This document shows positions 1-4,903 of a DNA stretch of 7,479 bases, in pieces. The notes under the pieces were generated by a model. The model was not told the DNA's origin, made no database searches, and worked only from the letters and a program-made list of their open reading frames with translations. A program made the translations under genes and the position numbers. Source of the DNA: an uncultured Opitutia bacterium. GTDB lineage: Bacteria > Verrucomicrobiota > Verrucomicrobiia > Opitutales > UBA953. The stretch is from positions 1 through 7,479 of the forward strand of contig CALEEU010000233.1 of NCBI GenBank assembly GCA_937875975.1, written 5' to 3'. Every line of letters begins with the position of its first letter. Positions within the stretch are counted from its first letter, which is position 1.

Positions 1-19
1 GCAACGAGGCAAAGAGTCT

Positions 20-64
20 GTGCAAAGGTGCAAATGCGGCGGAGCCGCGTGCAAAGGTGCAAAA
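20..64 (+). repeat. GTGCAAAG tandem unit with internal hairpin
   Basis: Two identical 15-mers GTGCAAAGGTGCAAA (20-34 and 49-63) flank a small hairpin with arms GCGGC/GCCGC and loop GGA (36-48). Each 15-mer is itself an 8-bp unit repeated about twice. The second copy plus one A (49-64) recurs as a perfect 16-bp reverse complement at 387-402. Function is unknown. It may be one border of a composite element covering about 20-433. Confidence 0.8.
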
Positions 65-106
65 GTGGAGGCGAAGATGCGCTGAGGGGGCATTTTCGGG
101 CAGGGG

Positions 107-131
107 GTAGGGACGGCTCTCCGAGCCGTCC
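107..131 (+). repeat. REP-like hairpin, GTAG-headed
   Basis: GTAG (107-110) directly abuts a perfect 9-bp stem with left arm GGACGGCTC (111-119), loop TCC and complementary right arm (123-131), followed by GTTCC. A GTAG tetranucleotide at the foot of a hairpin is the hallmark of REP elements handled by Y1 transposases of the RAYT/TnpA-REP family. That this element belongs to such a system is inference. It faces the next element (149-173, minus), with GTAG on both outer sides, like a BIME pair. Confidence 0.75.
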
Positions 132-148
132 GTTCCATTAGACCAGGC

Positions 149-210
149 GGCGGGCTCGGAGAGCCCGCCCTACCCTGAGCCGCGGCCGAGCAGGGATGCT
201 CGGCCCTACC
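149..210 (-). repeat. 62-bp REP-like dimer, copy 1
   Basis: Two REP-like hairpins in tandem on the minus strand. The first has 9-bp arms with left arm GGCGGGCTC (149-157), loop GGA and right arm to 169, then CTAC (170-173). The second has left arm GGCCGAGCA (184-192), loop GGGA and right arm 197-205, then CTAC (206-209). On the minus strand each reads GTAG plus stem. The whole 62-bp block recurs at 270-331 with three mismatches. Confidence 0.8.
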
Positions 211-222
211 TCGAGGCAGAGG

Positions 223-253
223 ACCAAACTCAAGGGGGGACCGGAAACCGGAT
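223..253 (+). repeat. 31-bp shared intergenic motif, copy 1
   Basis: The block starts ACCAAACTCAAGGGG and ends ACCGGAAACCGGAT. It matches 6815-6845 in the same orientation at 30 of 31 positions (G against A at the sixteenth base). It contains CCGG-AAA-CCGG, a 4-bp hairpin or spaced direct repeat. Both copies lie in spacers that also carry REP-like hairpins and inverted tandem-repeat borders. Function is unknown. Confidence 0.8.
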
Positions 254-269
254 GATGGCATCCACTCCC

Positions 270-331
270 GGCGGGCTCGGAGAGCCCGCCCTACCCTCAG
301 CTGCGGCCGAGTAGGGATGCTCGGCCCTACC
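270..331 (-). repeat. 62-bp REP-like dimer, copy 2
   Basis: Direct repeat of 149-210 at a 121-bp offset, with 59 of 62 bases identical. Hairpins lie at 270-290 (loop GGA, CTAC at 291-294) and 305-326 (loop GGGA, CTAC at 327-330). One difference turns an A-T/C-G stem step into a T-G wobble (312/319), so the fold survives. The other two differences fall in the linker between the hairpins. Confidence 0.8.
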
Positions 332-346
332 AGAGTCATATCCTAT

Positions 347-370
347 GTCGTGACGCGGTCCCGACCCTAC
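347..370 (-). repeat. Divergent REP-like hairpin
   Basis: Arms GTCGTGAC (347-354) and GTCCCGAC (358-365) pair at seven of eight positions around loop GCG. CTAC (367-370) follows after one extra C, so on the minus strand GTAG precedes the stem. The internal mismatch and the offset make it a degraded or different member of the family than its neighbours. Confidence 0.5.
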
Positions 371-386
371 CTTTTGTTCACCGTAC

Positions 387-433
387 TTTTGCACCTTTGC
401 ACAGGAGCATCGCTCCGATTTGCACTGTTGCAC
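387..433 (-). repeat. Inverted GTGCAAAG unit with hairpin
   Basis: 387-402 is the exact reverse complement of 49-64. A hairpin with arms GGAGC/GCTCC (404-408, 412-416, loop ATC) and a degenerate second repeat (419-433) complete the same architecture as 20-64, read on the other strand: repeat pair, hairpin, repeat pair. The two units bracket the REP-like hairpins and the 31-bp motif. Confidence 0.75.
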
Positions 434-446
434 GGCATCTAGTCGG

Positions 447-479
447 CCCCACCCCTACCCCTACCCCTGCCCCTACCCC
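447..479 (-). repeat. C4 tract; G-quadruplex-capable minus strand
   Basis: Six runs of CCCC (447-450, 452-455, 458-461, 464-467, 470-473, 476-479) are separated by one or two bases, mostly TA. The minus strand therefore reads (TAGGGG)n-like and satisfies a four-tetrad quadruplex pattern. It lies 87 bp upstream of the ppdK start. Related tracts flank the thiD-ilvB spacer. Confidence 0.75.
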
Positions 480-486
480 TAATCAA

Positions 487-565
487 TTGACACCCCACCC
501 GCCATTCCCCTTCTTTTGCCCTTCACGTTTTCACCCTCCCCTCCCTTCTCACACCCCTTTTACCC
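487..565 (+). promoter_or_regulatory. ppdK leader: possible -35 box, pyrimidine-rich 5' region without SD
   Basis: TTGACA at 487-492 matches the sigma-70 -35 consensus exactly. I see no good TATAAT 16-18 bp downstream, so the promoter call is weak. From about 493 to 565 the sense strand is almost all C and T, and no purine Shine-Dalgarno sequence precedes the ATG. Translation would have to start by another route, for example S1-assisted binding to an unstructured pyrimidine leader (inference). Confidence 0.35.
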
Positions 566-3325
566 ATGGCTAAAAACACCAAGAATACCTCCAAATCCGC
601 CAAGTCGACCAAGGTCGTTTACACCTGGGGCGACGGCAAAGCTGACGGCAACGGCTCGATGAAGGCCCTGCTCGGCGGCAAAGGCGCCAACCTCGCCGAA
701 ATGACCCGCATCGGTCTCCCGGTGCCTCCCGGCTTCACGGTCACGACCGAAGTCTGCACCTACTACTACGCCAACAAGCGTACCTACCCCGCCTCCCTCC
801 GGTCTCAGATGGAAGCCGGCGTGAAGAACATGGAGAAGATCATGGGCACCCAGTTCGGCGCCACCTCCGGCATGCCCCTCCTCGTCGCCGTCCGCTCGGG
901 CGCCCGCGATTCGATGCCGGGCATGATGGACACCATCCTTAACCTCGGCCTCAACGACGACTCCGTCGTCGCCCTCGCCAAGGCCACCGGCAACGCCCGC
1001 TTCGCTTGGGATTGCTACCGCCGCTTCATCCAGATGTACGGCGACGTCGTCCTCGGCGTGCAGAAGCGCGAAGGCGAAGACCACGAACCGTTCGAGACGG
1101 TCATCGAAGAATTCAAGCACAAGAAGTACAAGTCCGACATCGAAGACTCCGCCCTCACCGCCGAAGACCAGCAGGAGCTCGTCAAGCGCTTCAAGGCCCT
1201 CGTCAAGGCCCGCACCGGCAAGGTCTTCCCGAACAGCCCGTGGGAGCAGCTGAACGGCGCCGCCGGTGCCGTGTTCTCTTCCTGGATGAACGACCGCGCG
1301 ATCGTCTATCGCCGCAAGTACAACATCCCCGCCGAGTGGGGCACCGCCGTCAATGTGCAGGCCATGGTGTTCGGTAACACCGGCGACAAGTCCGGTTCCG
1401 GCGTCGCCTTCACCCGCAACCCCGCCAACGGCGTGGACGAGTTCTACGGCGAATTCCTCATCAACGCCCAGGGCGAAGACGTCGTCGCCGGCGTGCGCAC
1501 CCCTGAGCCGGTCAGCAAGCTCAAGGCCGTGATGCCCCAGAGCTTCGCCCAGCTCATGAAGGTCCGCCAGACCCTCGAGAAGCACTTCAAGGACGTCCAG
1601 GACATCGAGTTCACCGTCCAGGAAGGCAAGCTGTACATGCTCCAGACGCGTAACGGCAAGCGCACCGCCGCCGCCGCGCTGAAGTTCGCCGCCGACATGG
1701 TGAAGGAAAAGCTCATCGACTGGGAAACCGCCATCCTGCGCAACCCGGCCGACCAGCTCGAACAGCTGCTCGCCCCGATCTTCGACCTCGCTGAAGTCAA
1801 GAAGGCCAAGGCCATCGCCACCGGTCTCCCGGCCGGCCCTGGCGCCGCCACCGGCAAGATCTACTTCAACGCCGACCGCGCCGTCATCGCCGCCGAGAAG
1901 GGCGAGAAGGTCCTCCTCGTCCGCGTCGAGACCTCCCCGGAAGATCTCCGTGGCATGATCGCCGCCGAAGGCATCCTCACCGCCCGCGGTGGTGTGTCCT
2001 CGCACGCCGCCCTCGTCGCCCGCCAGATGGGCAAGGTCTGCGTCTGCGGCGCCGCCGCCGTCCAGATCGACTACGACAAGAAGACGACGACCATCGCGGG
2101 TCACACCTTCAAGGAAGGCGACTTCCTCTCCATCGACGGCACCGCTGGCACGGTTTACGCCGGCCAGATCAAGACCGCTCCTTCGGAAATCGTCGCCGGC
2201 CTGCTCAACAACGACAAGGCCGCGCAGAAGACCGAGAAGTACAAGAACTACGTCCAGCTGATGAAGTGGTGCTCGCAGGCCACCCGCCTGCAGGTCCGCA
2301 CCAACGCCGATAATCCTGAGCAGACCGCCCAGGCTCTCGCGTTCGGCGCCCAGGGCATCGGCCTCACCCGCACCGAGCACATGTTCTTCGAAGGCGACCG
2401 CATCGACGCCGTCCGTGAGATGATCCTCGCCGACACCGTCGAAGGCCGCAAGAAGGCCCTCGCGAAGATCCTGCCGTACCAGCGCGCGGACTTCACCGGC
2501 ATCTTCAAGGCCCTCAACGGCCTGCCCGCCACGATCCGCCTCCTCGACCCGCCCCTCCACGAGTTCGTGCCGCACGACGAAAAGTCCCAGGCCGCCCTCG
2601 CGAAGAAGCTCGGCATCAAGACCGAGAAGGTCATCGCCCGCGTCGCCGCCCTGCACGAGTTCAACCCGATGCTCGGTCACCGCGGTTGCCGCCTCGGTAT
2701 CGCTTACCCGGAAATCACCGAGACCCAGGCTCGCGCCATCTTCGAAGCCGCTGCCGCGGTCCAGAAGAAGGGCATCAAGGTGAAGCCCGAAGTCATGGTG
2801 CCTCTCGTCGGCTTCAAGCGTGAGCTCGACCTCCAGGTCGAAGTCATCCACCGCGTCGCCGCCGAAGTGCAGAAGGAACAGAAGGTCAAGATCGCCTACT
2901 CCGTGGGCACGATGATCGAAGTCCCTCGCGGCGCCCTCACCGCCGACGAAATCGCGCACACCGCCGAGTTCTTCAGCTTCGGTACGAACGACCTCACCCA
3001 GACCGCTCTCGGCGTCAGCCGCGACGACATGGGTAACTTCCTGGGCGCCTACACCGAGAACGAGATCTTCAAGAAGAACCCGTTCGCCACGCTCGACCAG
3101 ACCGGCGTCGGCCAGCTCGTCCAGATCGCCATCGAGAAGGGCCGCAAGACCCGTCCCGACATCAAGCTCGGCATCTGCGGCGAACACGGCGGCGAACCCG
3201 AGTCCGTCAAGTTCTGCCACCGCGTGGGACTGAACTACGTCTCCTGCTCGCCTTACCGCGTGCCGGTCGCTCGCCTCGCCGCTGCCCAGGCTGCGATCGA
3301 AGAGAAGCGCGCTGCTAAGAAGTAA
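566..3325 (+). CDS. ppdK: Pyruvate, phosphate dikinase
   Basis: Cytosolic enzyme interconverting pyruvate + ATP + Pi and PEP + AMP + PPi. All three domains are present. The N-terminal nucleotide-binding domain carries GGKGANLAEMT and RSGAR (110-114). The central swivelling domain has GGVSSHAA with the phosphorylated His480. The C-terminal PEP barrel has Arg602 (LTRTEH), Arg658 (RLLDPP), HRGCRLG (705-711), Glu785, Asn808-Asp809 (GTNDLTQ) and catalytic Cys871 (CGEHGG). These match Clostridium symbiosum His455, Arg561, Arg617, Glu745, Asn768 and Cys831 at steady offsets of about 25 and 40. At 919 aa it is somewhat longer than the usual ~875-890, partly from a Lys/Ser/Thr-rich N-terminus of about 16 residues. 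The ATG at 566 is chosen because the conserved domain begins soon after it, although no SD precedes it. Codon use is very biased, consistent with high expression. It is monocistronic, ending at a strong terminator. PEP synthase is excluded by the PPDK-type N-terminal motifs. Confidence 0.98.
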   Translation: MAKNTKNTSKSAKSTKVVYTWGDGKADGNGSMKALLGGKGANLAEMTRIGLPVPPGFTVTTEVCTYYYANKRTYPASLRSQMEAGVKNMEKIMGTQFGATSGMPLLVAVRSGARDSMPGMMDTILNLGLNDDSVVALAKATGNARFAWDCYRRFIQMYGDVVLGVQKREGEDHEPFETVIEEFKHKKYKSDIEDSALTAEDQQELVKRFKALVKARTGKVFPNSPWEQLNGAAGAVFSSWMNDRAIVYRRKYNIPAEWGTAVNVQAMVFGNTGDKSGSGVAFTRNPANGVDEFYGEFLINAQGEDVVAGVRTPEPVSKLKAVMPQSFAQLMKVRQTLEKHFKDVQDIEFTVQEGKLYMLQTRNGKRTAAAALKFAADMVKEKLIDWETAILRNPADQLEQLLAPIFDLAEVKKAKAIATGLPAGPGAATGKIYFNADRAVIAAEKGEKVLLVRVETSPEDLRGMIAAEGILTARGGVSSHAALVARQMGKVCVCGAAAVQIDYDKKTTTIAGHTFKEGDFLSIDGTAGTVYAGQIKTAPSEIVAGLLNNDKAAQKTEKYKNYVQLMKWCSQATRLQVRTNADNPEQTAQALAFGAQGIGLTRTEHMFFEGDRIDAVREMILADTVEGRKKALAKILPYQRADFTGIFKALNGLPATIRLLDPPLHEFVPHDEKSQAALAKKLGIKTEKVIARVAALHEFNPMLGHRGCRLGIAYPEITETQARAIFEAAAAVQKKGIKVKPEVMVPLVGFKRELDLQVEVIHRVAAEVQKEQKVKIAYSVGTMIEVPRGALTADEIAHTAEFFSFGTNDLTQTALGVSRDDMGNFLGAYTENEIFKKNPFATLDQTGVGQLVQIAIEKGRKTRPDIKLGICGEHGGEPESVKFCHRVGLNYVSCSPYRVPVARLAAAQAAIEEKRAAKK

Positions 3326-3348
3326 GCCGGCCGACACGGCCAAGCAAA

Positions 3349-3378
3349 GGGGCGCACCGCGAGGTGCGCCCCTTTTTT
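3349..3378 (+). terminator. Rho-independent terminator after ppdK
   Basis: A perfect 10-bp stem (left arm GGGGCGCACC, 3349-3358), GNRA-type loop GCGA and right arm to 3372 are followed by six T (3373-3378). It starts 23 bp after the ppdK stop. AAA before the left arm gives a short T-run on the opposite strand, so it may also end the convergent transcript from 3405-3773. Confidence 0.95.
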
Positions 3379-3404
3379 GCGCCGAGATGAAAAGCGGATC
3401 AGGC

Positions 3405-3773
3405 TCAGCTGCCCGACGCGCTAAACATCAGGAACAGACAACCGAACAGCGCCGCCGCGAGCGCGACGAAGACCCAGAGGACCGTGAGGCCCTTGCCCTT
3501 CTTGGCTCCGCGCGAAGAACGGGAGGAGCGAAGGAGACGGCGACCGCGCGAGCTGACGCGCTGGACGGAGACATCCGGGAAATCCTGGCCGGCGGTGTCC
3601 TCGGCCTTACCGTAGGCGTAGCCAAGGCGGATCAATTCGGCGAAGGCGCGCGACTTGCGGGCCGGGGAAAGCCGGTCGAAGCCATTGCATTCACGGCCGA
3701 CGACCAGGCGCTCCAAGCCGAGCATGGCGTCTTCGGAAGGACGGGCGGACGACTGGGTCTCAGGAGTGCTCAC
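3405..3773 (-). CDS. Hypothetical small tail-anchored membrane protein
   Basis: Not recognised as a named family. From the GTG at 3773 it encodes 122 aa. The soluble N-terminal part (about 18-75) contains GLERLVVGRECNGFDRLSPARKS and an AFAELIRLGYAYGKAED stretch that looks helical. A basic Arg/Ser/Lys-rich linker (about 72-95) follows. A single hydrophobic segment (about 96-117, core LWVFVALAAALFGCLFL) sits four or five residues from the end. One C-terminal segment after a basic stretch suggests a tail anchor with the N-terminus in the cytoplasm. The start is uncertain: the frame stays open upstream into thiD antisense to 4379, and ATG at 3725 (106 aa) is an alternative. GTG is preferred because it keeps the conserved-looking part and leaves a 100-bp divergent gap to thiD. 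It converges on ppdK and may share its terminator. Confidence 0.7.
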   Translation of the reverse strand: MSTPETQSSARPSEDAMLGLERLVVGRECNGFDRLSPARKSRAFAELIRLGYAYGKAEDTAGQDFPDVSVQRVSSRGRRLLRSSRSSRGAKKGKGLTVLWVFVALAAALFGCLFLMFSASGS

Positions 3774-3845
3774 AGGAAATTGACGAACCGGATTTATCAG
3801 TCTGGTAAGTCCTTGCGACAAGCGGATATTCGACTTACCTATCAA

Positions 3846-3851
3846 TATAAT
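3846..3851 (+). promoter_or_regulatory. Candidate -10 box for thiD
   Basis: TATAAT, an exact -10 consensus, lies in an AT-rich pocket 22 bp upstream of the thiD ATG, inside the 100-bp divergent gap. No clear -35 sits at 16-18 bp; TTGACG at 3780 and TTGCGA at 3813 are too far upstream. No TPP-riboswitch core is recognisable in this gap. Only a short purine run (GATGAAGA) precedes the ATG. Confidence 0.35.
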
Positions 3852-3873
3852 CAGCCTGCCCCGCTGATGAAGA

Positions 3874-4662
3874 ATGAACACCTCCGCCTCTAGCCGCGAA
3901 CTTCCCGTCGCCCTCAGCATCGCCGGCTCCGATAGCGGCGCGGGTGCTGGCATCCAAGCCGACCTGCTCACTTTCGCCTCGCAGGGCGTTTTCGGAACGA
4001 CCGCCATCACGTGCCTCACCGCGCAGAATCCGCGTGGCGTCTCCGGCATCCAGGCCAGCCCCGCGGCCTTCGTCGTCGAGCAGTGCGCGCAGGTCGCGGC
4101 CCACTTCCATCCGAAGGCCCTCAAGACCGGCATGCTGCTCAACGCCGAGATCGTGATCGCCGTCGCCGGCTTCATCCAAGCTTCCGGCATTCCCGCCGTC
4201 GTCGATCCCGTCATGGTCGCTTCGAGCGGCGCCACCCTGCTCGCTCCGGACGCCATCGCGGCCGTGCGCACGCGTCTCATTCCGCTTGCCGCGGTGGTCA
4301 CGCCGAACCTCGACGAAGCCACGATCCTCCTCGGACGGAAATCACTCGGCGGCACCGACGAAGCGCTCGAACTCGCCAAGGCCTATGGCGTCCCGTTCCT
4401 ACTCAAGGGCGGCCATGCTACGGGCGACGACCTCACCGACTGCCTTGCTTGGCCGACCGGCGAGACCAAGACCTTTGGCACCCGCCGCGCCCCGCACGTG
4501 GACACCCATGGGAGCGGCTGCACCCTTTCGGCGGCCATCACCGCCCAGCTCGCCAAGGGCAAGAGCCTCTCCGAAGCCGTCACCATCGCCCATGCTTACC
4601 TTCAGGGGGCGATCCATGGCCCGATCCAGGTCGCGGGGCTTAATTGTATTAGGCATCTTTGA
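3874..4662 (+). CDS. thiD: Hydroxymethylpyrimidine/phosphomethylpyrimidine kinase
   Basis: Cytosolic ribokinase-fold enzyme that phosphorylates HMP and HMP-P to HMP-PP, the pyrimidine half of thiamine. Family signatures are clear: ALSIAGSDSGAGAGIQADL (13-31) for pyrimidine binding, TAITCLTAQNPRGV (43-56), KTGML (84-88), VVDPVMVASSG (109-119), VTPNLDEA (142-149), LLKGGH (176-181) and the anion-hole/nucleotide motif DTHGSGCTLSAAI (210-222) with Asp210 and Cys216. The length of 262 aa is typical. It stands alone with no other thi gene in view, and is divergent from the small minus-strand gene. The last few codons (AAT TGT ATT AGG CAT CTT) depart from the GC-ending usage of the rest, and the stop lies inside a hairpin. 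The true C-terminus may have been replaced by spacer sequence. No TPP riboswitch is seen upstream. Confidence 0.96.
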   Translation: MNTSASSRELPVALSIAGSDSGAGAGIQADLLTFASQGVFGTTAITCLTAQNPRGVSGIQASPAAFVVEQCAQVAAHFHPKALKTGMLLNAEIVIAVAGFIQASGIPAVVDPVMVASSGATLLAPDAIAAVRTRLIPLAAVVTPNLDEATILLGRKSLGGTDEALELAKAYGVPFLLKGGHATGDDLTDCLAWPTGETKTFGTRRAPHVDTHGSGCTLSAAITAQLAKGKSLSEAVTIAHAYLQGAIHGPIQVAGLNCIRHL

Positions 4663-4666
4663 TGCC
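4652..4666 (+). other. Hairpin built on the thiD stop codon
   Basis: Arms GGCATC (4652-4657) and GATGCC (4661-4666) with loop TTT enclose the TGA stop (4660-4662). A G4 tract follows one base later instead of a T-run, so it is not a standard intrinsic terminator. Similar gene-end hairpins occur at ilvB and trxB. Confidence 0.55.
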
Positions 4667-4667
4667 A

Positions 4668-4687
4668 GGGGCAGGGGTAGGGGTAGG
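4668..4687 (+). repeat. G4 tract at the thiD end of the spacer
   Basis: GGGG runs at 4668-4671, 4674-4677 and 4680-4683, then GG at 4686, are spaced by CA or TA. This is the reverse-complement family of the C4 tract at 4761-4814, so the two bracket the thiD-ilvB spacer in inverted orientation and could also pair with each other. Confidence 0.75.
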
Positions 4688-4718
4688 CTATTTATGCTTA
4701 AAATTGAGCAATAATAGC
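4687..4718. promoter_or_regulatory. AT-rich imperfect inverted repeat upstream of ilvB
   Basis: Arms GCTATTTATGCT (4687-4698) and AGCAATAATAGC (4707-4718) pair at 10 of 12 positions around an 8-base AT-rich loop. This is the only AT-rich patch in the spacer. It could be an operator, part of a promoter (AATAAT-like hexamers lie inside) or a weak terminator for thiD. The sequence does not decide between these. Confidence 0.4.
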
Positions 4719-4760
4719 TTCTTTACCCATTTTCTGACCCCCAGATCCTTGTACTTTTCC

Positions 4761-4814
4761 TACCCCTACCGCTGCCCCTACCCCTACCCCTCTGGATTTC
4801 AGAACCCCTACCCC
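4761..4814 (-). repeat. C4 tract upstream of ilvB; G-quadruplex-capable minus strand
   Basis: CCCC runs lie at 4763-4766, 4775-4778, 4781-4784, 4787-4790, 4805-4808 and 4811-4814, mostly joined by TA. The minus strand reads as (TAGGGG)n with one decayed unit near 4769-4774. It is the same family as 447-479 upstream of ppdK and inverted relative to 4668-4687. Confidence 0.75.
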
Positions 4815-4877
4815 TGTTTCCAGCCACTTATTCACACTTGCCCCCGTTAGCCCGCTTCCTTTTCTAACCCATTCCCT

Positions 4878-4892
4878 GCAGGCTCGACCTGC
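4878..4892 (+). other. Small hairpin in the ilvB leader
   Basis: Arms GCAGG (4878-4882) and CCTGC (4888-4892) with a 5-base loop lie 11 bp before the ilvB ATG, where an SD would normally sit. The leader around it (about 4843-4903) is pyrimidine-rich with no GGAGG-like site. A regulatory role is possible but unproven. No leader peptide rich in Leu/Val/Ile codons is seen. Confidence 0.3.
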
Positions 4893-4903
4893 CCCCTAAG
4901 ACC

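Larger units (their letters stand above)
1..565. other. Repeat-dense non-coding spacer upstream of ppdK
   Basis: No convincing gene is seen here. The only sizeable open frame (about 230-433, minus) runs through repeats and has no family resemblance. The stretch holds, in order: a GTGCAAAG repeat unit with hairpin (20-64), a REP-like hairpin (107-131), two copies of a 62-bp REP dimer (149-210 and 270-331) with a 31-bp shared motif between them (223-253), a divergent REP-like hairpin (347-370), an inverted GTGCAAAG unit (387-433), a C4 tract (447-479) and the pyrimidine-rich ppdK leader (487-565). Stretches 1-19 and 65-106 show nothing I can name. Confidence 0.75.

Noticed and set aside
149..331. 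CRISPR array
   Set aside because: There are only two 62-bp copies at 121-bp spacing, each containing two hairpins. The intervening sequence holds a repeat shared with another locus. No cas gene is present.
230..433. 67-codon minus-strand frame in the first spacer
   Set aside because: It runs across REP-like hairpins and the GTGCAAAG unit. Its composition reflects the repeats and nothing suggests a protein family.
560..3343. 927-residue open frame on the minus strand opposite ppdK
   Set aside because: The plus strand carries every PPDK motif. The long antisense frame follows from the strong GC-ending codon bias, which removes stops on the opposite strand. Its translation is a low-complexity Asp/Glu/Gly/Leu/Val mix without family motifs.
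3774..3873. TPP riboswitch upstream of thiD
   Set aside because: The conserved CUGAGA core and the second TPP-binding arm are not found in the right arrangement. The only CTGAGA-like string is on the minus strand inside the small gene.
3774..4379. Upstream extension of the minus-strand small gene to a 324-residue product
   Set aside because: The extension lies wholly antisense to thiD and to the intergenic promoter region, and adds no recognisable domain. A start at 3773 gives a sensible divergent layout.
4659..4850. 63-codon plus-strand frame before ilvB as an attenuation leader peptide
   Set aside because: It overlaps thiD's end and translates the C4 tracts (PYP repeats). It has no run of Leu/Val/Ile codons and no following terminator/antiterminator pair.
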